DNA of 27,893 nt from DAOMOP01 sp035444405. GTDB taxonomy: Bacteria; Pseudomonadota; Gammaproteobacteria; Burkholderiales; Rhodocyclaceae. Numbering within the stretch: the stretch's first letter is position 1; the number at the start of each line of letters is the position of its first letter. Location of the stretch: the NCBI GenBank assembly GCA_035444405.1, contig DAOMOP010000035.1:1-27893 (forward strand), given 5' to 3'. Positions 9,580 through 19,257 of this stretch are shown in pieces. The notes below the pieces were generated by a model, which was not told where the DNA came from, did not search any database, and worked only from the letters and a program-made list of their open reading frames with translations. The translations under genes were made by a program, and so were the position numbers.

Positions 9580-9685
9580 GCCCCCCGAGGGGGCAAGAAC
9601 AACCGGGGCGGTTCGCCGCCTGCCCGTGCGGACGCGCGGGCAGGTGCGCGCCGGGGGCGCCGGCGGGCTGGCCCGCCCGGCGCGC
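9580..9685 (+). repeat. Cluster of three stem-loops between dctP and dctQ
   Basis: Stem 1 GCCCCC/GGGGGC (9580-9585 with 9589-9594); stem 2 CCTGCCCG/CGGGCAGG (9619-9626 with 9637-9644); stem 3 GCGCGCCGGG/CCCGGCGCGC (9646-9655 with 9676-9685), with a further GCGGGC/GCCCGC stem inside it (9663-9668 with 9671-9676). All are perfect pairs with no U-tract. In binding-protein operons such structures protect the upstream mRNA or partly stop transcription, giving excess binding protein. Confidence 0.7.
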
Positions 9686-9716
9686 GCCCGCCCGCAGCAA
9701 ATCCAAGGAGGAGTTC

Positions 9717-10340
9717 ATGAGCAAGCCCCGATTCGAGGCGGCCGAGGCGCGTGCGGTTTCGCACGCGGAACCGGACGACCTGCAGTACCTGATGCACCAC
9801 GCCACGCTGCCGGACACCCGGTTCTCGCGCGTCGTCGACGGCGCCTTGCGCGCACTGGGCCGCGCGATGTCGTGGATGTGGCTGGCCCTGATGGTCGTCA
9901 TCGTGCTCAACGTGACGATGAAGAACGTGTTCGGCGACGGGCGCGTGGAGTTCGAGGAGATCCAGTGGCACATCTACTCGGCGCTCTTCATGCTCGGACT
10001 GTCGGTCACGCTGGTCAATGACGAGCACGTCCGCGTGGACCTGCTGTACGAGCATTTTTCGCTGCGCACCAAGGCGTGGATCGAGTTCTTCGGCATCGTG
10101 GGCCTGCTGCTGCCCTTCGCCGCGATGCTGTTCTGGTATGCCGTTCCGTTCGTCGTCGATGCGTTCGAGACGGCCGAGCGCTCGGCCTCGCCGGCCGGCC
10201 TGTCGCACCGCTGGGTCATCAAGAGTGCGCTGCTGGCCGGTGTCGGCCTGCTTGCTCTCGCCGCCCTGGCACGCCTGCACCGCGTCGCGGCGCTGCTGTT
10301 TCTCGGGCTCGCGCCGAACACGCGCGCGCAGGAGGTGTAG
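9717..10340 (+). CDS. dctQ: TRAP transporter small membrane subunit, DctQ family
   Basis: A 207-residue inner-membrane protein with four predicted helices: about 50-72 (MSWMWLALMVVIVLNVTM), 85-107 (YSALFMLGLSVTLV), 125-150 (FFGIVGLLLPFAAMLFWY) and 168-192. The FEEIQWHIY and NDEHVRVDLLYEHFS motifs are typical of DctQ. The cytoplasmic N-terminal stretch of about 45 residues is longer than usual. A textbook AAGGAGGAG ribosome site precedes the ATG, and the stop is three bases before the dctM start, so the two subunits are translationally coupled. It forms the sodium-driven symporter with DctM. Confidence 0.9.
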   Translation: MSKPRFEAAEARAVSHAEPDDLQYLMHHATLPDTRFSRVVDGALRALGRAMSWMWLALMVVIVLNVTMKNVFGDGRVEFEEIQWHIYSALFMLGLSVTLVNDEHVRVDLLYEHFSLRTKAWIEFFGIVGLLLPFAAMLFWYAVPFVVDAFETAERSASPAGLSHRWVIKSALLAGVGLLALAALARLHRVAALLFLGLAPNTRAQEV

Positions 10341-10343
10341 GTC

Positions 10344-11735
<1,392 letters not shown>

Positions 11736-11752
11736 GGACGAGGAGGGTCATG

Positions 11753-13408
11753 ATGCACAACAAGGTCATGAGCGAGGCCGATGCCGTGGCGCTGATCGGC
11801 AGTGGCGACATGGTGGCCACGTCGGGCTTCGTCGGCATCGGCGTGCCCGAGGCGCTGTTGGCCGCACTCGAGCAGCGCTTCGTGGACAGCGGCGAGCCGC
11901 GTGATCTCGGGCTCGTGTTCGCCGCCGGGCAGGGCGACGGCGGCGAGCGCGGGCTGAACCGCCTCGGCCATGCCGGCTTGCTGCGCCGCGTGATCGGCGG
12001 CCACTGGGGGCTGATCCCGAAGGTCGGCCGGCTCGCGCTGGAAGGGCGCATCGAGGCGTGGAACCTGCCCCAGGGGGTGATCTCGCATCTGTACCGCGAG
12101 ATCGCCGCCGGGCGCGCCGGCGTGATCAGCAAGGTGGGGCTGGGCACCTTCGTCGATCCGCGCCTCGAGGGCGGGCGCATCAACGCGGTGAGCCGCGACG
12201 AGCTCGTGTCGGTGCTCCGCCTCGACGGGCACGAGTACCTGCACTACAAGGCTTTTCCGATCGATGTCGCATTGATCCGCGCCACCAGTGCCGACGAGCG
12301 CGGCAACCTGACGATGGAGCGCGAGGCCCTCACGCTCGACAGCTTCGCGATGGCGTGCGCGGCGCGCAACAGCGGCGGCATCGTGATCGCCCAGGTGGAG
12401 CGGGTGGTCGCGGCGGGGTCGCTGGCGCCGCGCGAGGTCGTCGTGCCGGCGGCCCTGGTCGATGCGGTCGTGGTCGCACCGGTGGAGGCCCATCGCCAGA
12501 CCTACGCGACCGCCTACTCGCCGTTCTTCGCCGGTGAGGCACGCCAGCCGGCCGGCGGCGACGCGCCGCTGCCGCTCGACGTGCGCAAGCTCATCGCACG
12601 CCGCTGCGCGCTCGAACTGCCGCGCGACGGCGTCGTGAACCTCGGCATCGGCATGCCGGAAGGGGTTGCCGCGGTGGCTGCCGAGGAGCACATCCTCGAG
12701 CACGTCACGCTCACCGCCGAGCCGGGCGTGATCGGCGGGCGACCCGCCGGCGGGCTCGACTTCGGCGCGGCCGTCAACACCGACGCGATCGTCGCGCAGA
12801 ATCAGCAGTTCGACTTCTACGACGGCGGCGGGCTCGACGTCGCGGTGCTGGGCATGGCCGAGGTGGATGCCGCCGGCAACGTCAACGTGAGCCGCTTCGG
12901 CGCCCGGCTCGCCGGCTCGGGCGGCTTCATCAACATCAGCCAGAGTGCGCGCAAGGTGGTGTTCGCCGGCACCTTCACCGCCGGCGGGCTCGACCTGCGC
13001 GTCGGCGACGGGCGTCTCGGCATCGTCCGCGACGGGCGCGAGACCAAGTTCGTCGCCGAGGTCGGCCAGATCACGTTCAGTGCCGCGCGGGCGCTCGCCG
13101 ACGACCGGAAGGTGTTGTACGTGACCGAGCGGGCGGTGTTCGAGCTGACCGAAAGCGGCGTGACCCTGATCGAGATCGCGCCGGGCGTCGACCTCGAACG
13201 AGACATCCTGCGGCACATGGCGTTTCGTCCCCGCATCGGCGCGCTGCGCACGATGGATGCCGCGCTGTTCCGGCCGATGATCATGGGGCTGGCCGAACGC
13301 TTCGGCGATCCCGCGCCGCTCCGGCGCAGGGCCTCGCGCAGCTTCGCGACGCGCGGCGAGGCGATCGCGTTCCTCGCACGACGCTCTCCGACCACCACGG
13401 GCATCTGA
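11753..13408 (+). CDS. Family I CoA-transferase, propionate CoA-transferase-like
   Basis: A 551-residue cytoplasmic enzyme with the alpha and beta halves of 3-oxoacid CoA-transferases fused in one chain, as in propionate CoA-transferase (Pct) and AtoDA-like fusions. It should move CoA from acetyl-CoA or another donor onto a short-chain acid through a glutamyl-CoA thioester. The catalytic Glu is E323, in LTAEPGVIGGRPAGG, close to Glu324 known for the Clostridium propionicum enzyme. The N-terminal half has the GDMVATSGFVGIGVPEAL and GGHWGLIPK blocks, the C-terminal half VNLGIGMPEGV. AGGAGG lies six bases before the ATG at 11753; the ATG at 11750 is also possible. As last gene of the TRAP operon it probably activates the imported acid; exact substrate unknown. 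Confidence 0.88.
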   Translation: MHNKVMSEADAVALIGSGDMVATSGFVGIGVPEALLAALEQRFVDSGEPRDLGLVFAAGQGDGGERGLNRLGHAGLLRRVIGGHWGLIPKVGRLALEGRIEAWNLPQGVISHLYREIAAGRAGVISKVGLGTFVDPRLEGGRINAVSRDELVSVLRLDGHEYLHYKAFPIDVALIRATSADERGNLTMEREALTLDSFAMACAARNSGGIVIAQVERVVAAGSLAPREVVVPAALVDAVVVAPVEAHRQTYATAYSPFFAGEARQPAGGDAPLPLDVRKLIARRCALELPRDGVVNLGIGMPEGVAAVAAEEHILEHVTLTAEPGVIGGRPAGGLDFGAAVNTDAIVAQNQQFDFYDGGGLDVAVLGMAEVDAAGNVNVSRFGARLAGSGGFINISQSARKVVFAGTFTAGGLDLRVGDGRLGIVRDGRETKFVAEVGQITFSAARALADDRKVLYVTERAVFELTESGVTLIEIAPGVDLERDILRHMAFRPRIGALRTMDAALFRPMIMGLAERFGDPAPLRRRASRSFATRGEAIAFLARRSPTTTGI

Positions 13409-13412
13409 GCCC

Positions 13413-13435
13413 CCGGCCGGGCTGCGCCCGGCCGG
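13413..13435. terminator. Bidirectional terminator-like hairpin between convergent TRAP operons
   Basis: CCGGCCGGGC (13413-13422), a TGC loop, then GCCCGGCCGG (13426-13435): a perfect 10-bp GC stem 4 bases after the CoA-transferase stop and 11 bases beyond the stop of the convergent permease gene. No clear T-run on either side, but the placement strongly suggests a shared transcription stop. Confidence 0.6.
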
Positions 13436-13446
13436 CCCCACGTCCG

Positions 13447-15771
13447 TCATGCGCGCGCCGCAGCGCGCCGCAGCCGCCACCACTGCGACAGGTACACCAG
13501 CCCGTACAGCGTCACGCCGACGAGGTCGGTCGTCCAGTTCGGCTGGATCAGCATGAACGCCACCGCCAGCAGCACGAGACGCTCGGGCACGATGGTGCGT
13601 GTGCGCACGAAGCCTTGCACGCCGGCCGCGAACGCGAGCATGCCCACCAGCGCGCTGGCGAAGATGTGCGCGATCTCGAACCAGCCGGTGACGCCGATCT
13701 GCAGCAGCTTCGTGTTGAAGATGAACATGAACGGCAGGATCGCGGTGCGCATGTCGTAGATGAAGCCCTGCACGCCGGTGCGGATCGGGTCGCTGCGCGC
13801 GATGCCGGCCGCGGCATAGGCCGCCAGCCCCACCGGCGGCGTGTCGTCGGCGAGGATGCCGAAGAAGAACACGAACAGGTGCGCCGCGAGCAGCGGGATG
13901 CCGTAGCCGAACTCGTTGCCGAGGTTGAAGATCACCGGCGCGGTGAGCGTCGCCATGACCACGTAGTTGGCGGTGGTGGGCAGGCCGAGGCCGAGAATCA
14001 GGCTCGCCACCGCCGTGATCAGCAGCACGATGGCGAACTGCGTGGTGTTGCCGAAAGCCTGCGCGTCGCCGCCCAGCCAATCGACCACCGGCAGCGTGGC
14101 CACTCCGATCGTCTCGGCGATCGCGGCGCTGATGACGTAGATGATCTCGGTCAGGCGCAGGCCGACGCCGGTCTGGCTGACCGAGCCGACGATGATGCCG
14201 GCCGCTGCGACCGCGACGGTGATGCCGACCATGTTGCGCGCGCCGGCGATGAGCCCCGCGAACAGCGTCGTGATGCCGTGGCCGAGCGCGGGCAGCAGCG
14301 GCCGCCCGTCGAGGAAGGCCTTGACCGGCTCCTGCACCAGCATCAGCGCGGCGAGCGAGACGATGGCGAACATCACCGCGTAGCCGGGCGTGCGCCGCTC
14401 GATGACGAGGTGCCACACCAGCACCGCCACCGGAATCAGGAAGTGCAGGCCGCCGACGAAGGTCTTGAAGCGCGGCGGCAGCTCGCTCTTCGGAATGCCG
14501 GTGAGGCCGAGCTTGAGCGCTTCGAGATGCATGATGTAGAAGAGCGCGAAATACGCGACGAAGGCCGGGATCACCGCCGCACGCACGACCTCGATGTAGG
14601 GCACGCCGACGAATTCGGCGATGATGAACGCGGCCGCGCCCATCACCGGCGGCATCAGCTGGCCGTTCGTCGACACCGCGACCTCGCACGCGCCGGCCTT
14701 GTGCGGCGGGTAGCCGGTGCGCTTCATCAGCGGGATCGTGAAGGTGCCGGTGGTGACGACGTTGGCGAGCGAGGAGCCCGATACCATGCCGGTCATGCCC
14801 GAAGCCACCACCGCCGCCTTGGCGGGGCCGCCGCGCAGGTGGCCGAGCCACGAGTTCGCGATGTCGATGAAGTACTTGCCGGCGCCGGCCTTGTCGAGCA
14901 TCGAACCGAACAGCACGAACAGGAACACGAAGGCCGTCGACACGCCGACCGGCACGCCGAAGATGCCCTCGATGGTCACGTACTGCTGGCTGATCGCGCG
15001 CTGCAGGCTCGCACCGCGGTGGGCGAGCAGGTCGGGCATGAACTCGCTCATCCACGGCAGGGCGCCGCGCGGTCCGGTGAGCTGGTACAGGAAGAACACG
15101 CCGGCGATCACCGCCAGCGCCGGCCCGAGGCTGCGCCGCGTGGCCTCGAGCAGCAGCAGCATGAACATCAGGCCGATCCAGATCTCGCGCGTGATCGCGA
15201 GCCCCTGGCGGGCCTGCAGGCCGTGGTAGTCATAGACCAGGTACAGCGCGCCGAGGCCGGCGAGCAGCGCGAACAGCAGATCGAACCACGGCACGCGGCG
15301 GATCTGCTCGCCGCGCTGCGCGTACAGCACGGCGCCGGCCAGCGTCACGCCGACGCCGGCGGCCAGCCACGCCGGCGTCGCCACGGCGGCGAGATGGCCG
15401 ACCAGCATCGTCGCCGTGTAGCCGGTGCCGACGCAGATGCCGGCGAGCGAGAACAGATGAAACGGCGTGCGGTGATGGCGCGAGCGCACGGCCGGAAACA
15501 CCAGGAACGCGAGCGTGATGCCGAAGAAGACGTGGATCGCGCGCTGCATGATGACGTCGACCGCCAGCACGCTCGCGACGGCGAGCTGGAACAGCGACCA
15601 CGCCAGCGCGAGCGCGACGACGAGCCAGCGCAGCAGCCCTTCGGGCGTGCGTGCGCCGGTCTCGACGGCGGCGACCAGGCGGCGTGCCTGCTCGGCCGCC
15701 TCCTGCTCGAGCCGCCGCTGTGCCTCCGGCGCCTCGTCGGGCGTGCGGGGTGGGTCGTTCGGGGTTGCCAT
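13447..15771 (-). CDS. TRAP transporter fused permease (4TM/12TM, DctQM fusion)
   Basis: A 774-residue inner-membrane protein joining the small and large TRAP subunits, the form that works with TAXI-type binding proteins. The N-terminal 45 residues are a charged, Glu/Arg-rich cytoplasmic tail; about four helices (DctQ-like) follow to residue 200, then the DctM-like part with GSMLDKAGAGKYFIDIANSWLGH, GMVSGSSLANVVTTGTFTIPLMKR and STNGQLMPPVMGAAAFIIAEF, and a second half with LILGLGLPTTANYVVMA and FFGILADDTPPVGLAAYAAAGI. All these are strong family signatures. I chose the ATG at 15771 because the ATG at 15798 lies inside a stable stem-loop; the ribosome site is weak. It forms one operon with the binding protein upstream. 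Substrate unknown. Confidence 0.92.
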   Translation of the reverse strand: MATPNDPPRTPDEAPEAQRRLEQEAAEQARRLVAAVETGARTPEGLLRWLVVALALAWSLFQLAVASVLAVDVIMQRAIHVFFGITLAFLVFPAVRSRHHRTPFHLFSLAGICVGTGYTATMLVGHLAAVATPAWLAAGVGVTLAGAVLYAQRGEQIRRVPWFDLLFALLAGLGALYLVYDYHGLQARQGLAITREIWIGLMFMLLLLEATRRSLGPALAVIAGVFFLYQLTGPRGALPWMSEFMPDLLAHRGASLQRAISQQYVTIEGIFGVPVGVSTAFVFLFVLFGSMLDKAGAGKYFIDIANSWLGHLRGGPAKAAVVASGMTGMVSGSSLANVVTTGTFTIPLMKRTGYPPHKAGACEVAVSTNGQLMPPVMGAAAFIIAEFVGVPYIEVVRAAVIPAFVAYFALFYIMHLEALKLGLTGIPKSELPPRFKTFVGGLHFLIPVAVLVWHLVIERRTPGYAVMFAIVSLAALMLVQEPVKAFLDGRPLLPALGHGITTLFAGLIAGARNMVGITVAVAAAGIIVGSVSQTGVGLRLTEIIYVISAAIAETIGVATLPVVDWLGGDAQAFGNTTQFAIVLLITAVASLILGLGLPTTANYVVMATLTAPVIFNLGNEFGYGIPLLAAHLFVFFFGILADDTPPVGLAAYAAAGIARSDPIRTGVQGFIYDMRTAILPFMFIFNTKLLQIGVTGWFEIAHIFASALVGMLAFAAGVQGFVRTRTIVPERLVLLAVAFMLIQPNWTTDLVGVTLYGLVYLSQWWRLRRAAARA

Positions 15772-15797
15772 CGGCGGCTCTGTGGCTCGAGACGTCA

Positions 15798-15823
15798 TGA
15801 ACGCCCGCGTGCGCGGGCGTTCA
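15798..15823 (-). repeat. Stem-loop between TAXI binding-protein and permease genes
   Basis: TGAACGCCCGC (15798-15808), GTGC loop, GCGGGCGTTCA (15813-15823): a perfect 11-bp stem in the short gap between the two genes. It covers a possible upstream start codon of the permease and may lower permease expression relative to the binding protein or protect the upstream transcript. Confidence 0.65.
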
Positions 15824-15860
15824 TCATGTGCATCGCACGTCGGAACGAGCGCATGCGCTC

Positions 15861-16808
15861 TCAGCGCAGGCCCGCCTCCTTGTAGGCGCGCTCGGCACCC
15901 GGATGCAGCGGGGCGCCGAGACCGTTCAGGAAGTCTTCGGCGGTCAGGAAGGCGAGCGCCGGGTGGGTCTTCTTGAACGTGTCGAGGTTGTCGAGCACCG
16001 CCTTGGTGACGCGATAGGCGATCTCGTCGTCGAGCCCGGTCGTCGTCACGAACAGCGCCTTGACGCCGAACAGCGTGATCGCCTCGTCCTGGCCGCGATA
16101 CGTGCCGGCCGGCACTTCGGTGAAGGCGAAGTACGGGAACTGCTCGACGAGGCCCTTGAACTCGGGCTCGTTCATCGGCACGAACACGACGTCCTGCGTC
16201 GTGCTGATGTCCTGGAGGGCCGCGCCGCCGATGCCGATCGTGTAGAAGAAGCAGTCGATGCGCCCGTCGCGCAGGAAGTCGACGCCTTCGGCGCCGGTCA
16301 GGCTTTCGGCCTGAAAGTCGTTCAGACCGATGTTCAGGGCCGCGAGCGCCTGTTCGACGGTGAAGCGGATGCCCGAGCCGGGGTTGCCGATGTTGACCCG
16401 CTTGCCGACGATGTCACGCACGGTCGCGACGCCGGCGTCGCGTGCGCACACCAGGTGCAGCGGCTCGGCGTGCAGGCCCATCACCGTGCGCAGCTGCTCG
16501 ACCGGCGCGCCCTCGAAGGCGGCCTCGCCGCGATAGGCCTGATAGACGACGTCCGACTGCGCCAGCGCGAGGTCGAGCTCGCCGGCGGCCAGCGCGCGTA
16601 CGTTGAATGCCGAGCCGCCGGTTGCCTCGACGGTGGCGCGCAGACCGACGTCGGCCTGGTTGATGATCTGGGCGGTCGCACCGCCTACGGGATAGTAGAT
16701 GCCGACCACGCTGGCGGTGCCGATGGTCAGGAACTGGCGCTGCTGCGCGAGGGCCGACACGGCGAACCCGAGCGCAGCCGCCAGCAACAACGCGAGTACT
16801 TTGCGCAT
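15861..16808 (-). CDS. TAXI-family TRAP transporter substrate-binding protein
   Basis: A 315-residue periplasmic protein of the TAXI class (named for TRAP-associated extracytoplasmic immunogenic). Residues 1-21 are a signal peptide (MRKVLALLLAAALGF, cleavage after ALA). The mature part opens with the family signature LTIGTASVVGIYYPVGGATAQIIN, followed by ATGGSAFNVRALAAGELDLALAQSD and GKRVNIGNPGSGIRFT, all typical. AGGAGGAGG precedes the ATG. It supplies substrate to the fused permease encoded next. TAXI ligands are often glutamate or other C4-C5 acids, but nothing here fixes the substrate. Confidence 0.92.
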   Translation of the reverse strand: MRKVLALLLAAALGFAVSALAQQRQFLTIGTASVVGIYYPVGGATAQIINQADVGLRATVEATGGSAFNVRALAAGELDLALAQSDVVYQAYRGEAAFEGAPVEQLRTVMGLHAEPLHLVCARDAGVATVRDIVGKRVNIGNPGSGIRFTVEQALAALNIGLNDFQAESLTGAEGVDFLRDGRIDCFFYTIGIGGAALQDISTTQDVVFVPMNEPEFKGLVEQFPYFAFTEVPAGTYRGQDEAITLFGVKALFVTTTGLDDEIAYRVTKAVLDNLDTFKKTHPALAFLTAEDFLNGLGAPLHPGAERAYKEAGLR

Positions 16809-16829
16809 GGCTGCCTCCTCCTGTTGGAT

Positions 16830-16856
16830 GGACGATCGTCCGCACGCTGGCGTGCG
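16830..16856 (-). promoter_or_regulatory. Palindromes in the leader of the TAXI operon
   Basis: A perfect 12-base palindrome GGACGATCGTCC (16830-16841) is followed at once by a CGCACGC/GCGTGCG stem (16841-16847 with 16850-16856). Both lie 20-50 bases upstream of the binding-protein start, so they could be a repressor operator or leader RNA hairpin. Confidence 0.35.
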
Positions 16857-17010
16857 AACCCCCGGAGGCGAGAGTCCCAGTGTAATCAGGCCCCGCGACG
16901 CGCCACTAAGTTCCCGCGCGCCGCGCCGACATGCTGCACACTGCGCATGACACGCGCGGCGGGCTCGTTCCGCCGGCGGTGCCGGGCATGTGCCGAACGC
17001 CTGTCGGGCT

Positions 17011-17016
17011 TAGAAT
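17011..17016 (+). promoter_or_regulatory. Possible -10 box for tag
   Basis: TAGAAT (5 of 6 to TATAAT) lies 31 bases before the tag start; the candidate -35 at 16988-16993 is poor. Confidence 0.25.
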
Positions 17017-17046
17017 CGGGACTGACACGGCAGGAGGGACTTCGGC

Positions 17047-17634
17047 ATGAACGCACGCTGCGCCTGGGTCGGCGACGACCCCTTGTATCGCGCCTATCAC
17101 GACACCGAGTGGGGCGTGCCGGCGCACGATGCGCGCACGCTGTTCGAGTTTCTGGTGCTCGAGGGTGCGCAGGCGGGGCTGGCGTGGATCACCGTGCTGA
17201 GAAAGCGCGCGCACTATCGCGCCGTGTTCGATGGCTTCGACCCGGCACGCATCGCGCGCTACGACGAGGCGAAGAAGGCCGCGCTGCTCGCCGATCCCGG
17301 GATCATCCGCAACCGTGCCAAGATCGATGCGGCGGTGATCAATGCGCGTGCGTGGCTGGCGATGGTGGACGCCGGGCTCGATCCCGTCGACTGGCTGTGG
17401 CAGTTCGTCGACGGCGCGCCGCGCCACAATGCCTGGCGCGCGCTCGCCGAGGTGCCGGCGGCGACGCCGGCCTCGGAGGCGATGAGCAAGGCGCTCAAGG
17501 CGCGCGGCTTCAAGTTCGTCGGCAGCACCATCTGCTATGCCTTCATGCAGGCGGTCGGGATGGTGAACGACCACACCGTCGACTGCTTCCGCCATCGCGA
17601 GCTCCGGATGCTGGCCGGCGAGGTGGCGCGGTGA
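17047..17634 (+). CDS. tag: DNA-3-methyladenine glycosylase I
   Basis: A 195-residue base-excision repair enzyme that removes 3-methyladenine from alkylated DNA. The zinc-binding set is complete: Cys5 in NARCAWVG, His18 in YHDTEWGVP, and the C-terminal NDHTVDCFRH with its His and Cys. The helix-hairpin-helix glycosylase core with FEFLVLEGAQAGLAWITVLRKR and the GFKFVGSTICYAFMQAVGMVNDH block matches E. coli Tag (187 residues) over its length. A GGAGGGACTTCGGC ribosome site precedes the ATG. It is divergent from the TAXI operon and followed by a LysR gene. A second alkylation-repair gene (ada) lies 8 kb away in this window. Confidence 0.96.
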   Translation: MNARCAWVGDDPLYRAYHDTEWGVPAHDARTLFEFLVLEGAQAGLAWITVLRKRAHYRAVFDGFDPARIARYDEAKKAALLADPGIIRNRAKIDAAVINARAWLAMVDAGLDPVDWLWQFVDGAPRHNAWRALAEVPAATPASEAMSKALKARGFKFVGSTICYAFMQAVGMVNDHTVDCFRHRELRMLAGEVAR

Positions 17635-17698
17635 AGGGCGCTCGGCCGCGCGGCTCCGACTGCCCCGGCGCGGCGCGTCTTGGCGTGCGGGAGGGCGC

Positions 17699-18637
17699 AT
17701 GGTGAGCTCGTCGCTGCGGCGCGTGCCGCCCATGCACGCGCTGGCCGCCTTCGAGGCTGCGGCCCGCCTGGGCGGCTTCGCCCCGGCCGCCGAGGAGCTG
17801 TGCGTGACGCCGAGCGCGGTGAGCCACCGCATCCGCCAGCTCGAGGCGCTGCTCGGTGCGACGCTGTTCGAGCGGGCGCCGGGCGGCACGCGGCTGACCA
17901 CGGCCGGCCGGCTCTATCTCGACACCGTGCGCGAGGCCTTCGACCGCCTCGCCCACGCCGGCGGCATGCTGGCGCCGGGGCGCGAGCGGCTGCGCGTGTC
18001 GGTGCCGCCGACCTTCGCGCGCCAGCTCCTGATGGCGCGGCTGCCCGAGTATCTGCGCCAGCACCCCGAAGTCGAGCTCGAGGTGCACCTGTCGATCCCG
18101 CTGCAGGACGTCACCGCCGAAACCGCCGATGTCGAGGTGCGCTGGGGCCGCGGCGACTATCCCGGGCGCGACGTGATCCGCTTGTTCGACGACGTCGTCG
18201 CGCCGTTCGCCGCACCGGCCTACGTCGCCGCCCGCGAGCTGCACCAGCCGGCCGACCTGGCTGCCGCCGCGCTGCTGCGCTCGCCGCTGCTGCCGTGGCG
18301 GCCGTGGTTCGACGCCGCCGGGCTCGGCTGGCCCGAGCCCGAGCGCGGCGCGGTGTTCAACGATCTGGGCATGCTGCTGGAGGTCGCAGCGGCCGGGCTC
18401 GGTGTCGCGGTCGGCACGCGGCGACTGTCGGCCGCGTGGGTCGAGAGCGGGCGCCTGGTGCCGCTGTTCGGGATCACCGCGCCGGCGCCGTTCACGTACC
18501 ATGTCGCGGTGCCGCTCGCACAGACGCAGCGGCGCGCGGTGGCCGACTTCGTCGCGTGGCTGACCGCGACCTTCGGCCACGGCGCGGCACCGGAGCGGGC
18601 CGTCGCCGGCGCTGCGGCGGCGCCGCAATCGGGATGA
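17699..18637 (+). CDS. LysR-type transcriptional regulator, GcvA-like
   Basis: A 312-residue regulator. Residues 8-68 form the winged helix-turn-helix (PPMHALAAFEAAARLGGF, then APAAEELCVTPSAVSHRIRQLE), whose PPMHALAAFEAAAR opening is typical of the GcvA/AmpR subgroup. Residues 95-300 are the periplasmic-binding-protein-like effector domain. GGGAGGGCGC precedes the ATG. The stop overlaps the start of the next gene (ATGA), so it is co-translated with the phosphodiesterase gene; LysR regulators normally control divergent genes, but none is divergent here. Target and effector unknown. Confidence 0.9.
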   Translation: MVSSSLRRVPPMHALAAFEAAARLGGFAPAAEELCVTPSAVSHRIRQLEALLGATLFERAPGGTRLTTAGRLYLDTVREAFDRLAHAGGMLAPGRERLRVSVPPTFARQLLMARLPEYLRQHPEVELEVHLSIPLQDVTAETADVEVRWGRGDYPGRDVIRLFDDVVAPFAAPAYVAARELHQPADLAAAALLRSPLLPWRPWFDAAGLGWPEPERGAVFNDLGMLLEVAAAGLGVAVGTRRLSAAWVESGRLVPLFGITAPAPFTYHVAVPLAQTQRRAVADFVAWLTATFGHGAAPERAVAGAAAAPQSG

Positions 18638-19257
18638 ACTATCTCGCCCACGCCCTGCTTGCCGGCGACCGTCCGGCCGATCGCCTCGGCGGGCTGATCG
18701 GCGACTTCGTCAAGGGGCCGCTGCCGGCCGGCTTGCCGCCCGACATCGCCGCCGGCGTCGCGCTGCACCGCGCGATCGACGCCTACGCCGACACCCATTC
18801 GGCTTTCCGCCGCAGTCGCAGCCGGGTCTCGAGCGAACGCCGGCGCGTGGCCGGCATCATGGTCGACATGTTCTATGACCACTTTCTCGCGTGCCACTGG
18901 AGCGTGTTCAGCGATGAATCGCTGGAAGATTTCGCCGCACGCATGTACCGCCTGATGGGGGAGCACGCAGCACTGCTGCCGCCGCGCCTGGCGGCGATCC
19001 TGCCGCGCATGCGTGCGGACGACTGGCTCAGCGCCTACCGCTCGCCCGACGCGATCGTGGCCGCCCTCGACCGCATGGCGCTGCGCCTGCGCCGCCCCAA
19101 CCCGCTCGCCGGCGGTGGGGTGGAGCTTGCGGCGCAGTACGCGGCGTTCGAGACCGACTTCTTCGTCTTCATCGCCGATGCCCGCGCGTTCGCGGCAGCG
19201 CACCGGGCCGCCCGTCGCGCGTCGGGTGCGGCGAGCGGACTCAGCGGATCGGAATGA
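18634..19257 (+). CDS. acpH: Acyl carrier protein phosphodiesterase, AcpH-type
   Basis: A 207-residue cytoplasmic HD-like hydrolase that removes the 4'-phosphopantetheine arm from acyl carrier protein. The AcpH signature is clear: MNYLAHALLAGDRPADRLGG at the N-terminus followed by GDFVKG, GVALHRAIDAYADTHSAF near 44-61, and VAGIMVDMFYDHFLACHW near 72-89, which together carry the metal-binding His and Asp residues. Length fits E. coli AcpH (193). The start overlaps the LysR stop by four bases (ATGA). Its last 17 bases overlap the convergent His/Arg-rich gene. Confidence 0.9.
   Translation: MNYLAHALLAGDRPADRLGGLIGDFVKGPLPAGLPPDIAAGVALHRAIDAYADTHSAFRRSRSRVSSERRRVAGIMVDMFYDHFLACHWSVFSDESLEDFAARMYRLMGEHAALLPPRLAAILPRMRADDWLSAYRSPDAIVAALDRMALRLRRPNPLAGGGVELAAQYAAFETDFFVFIADARAFAAAHRAARRASGAASGLSGSE

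Noticed and set aside
13615..15885. A 756-codon plus-strand open frame opposite the fused permease
   Set aside because: Charged, low-complexity translation without domains, opposite a clear multi-pass membrane protein.
16900..16930. RpoE-type promoter (GGAACTT-N17-CCTGA on the minus strand) for the TAXI operon
   Set aside because: The -35 is good but the spacing and -10 are off; no envelope-stress role is suggested by the genes.
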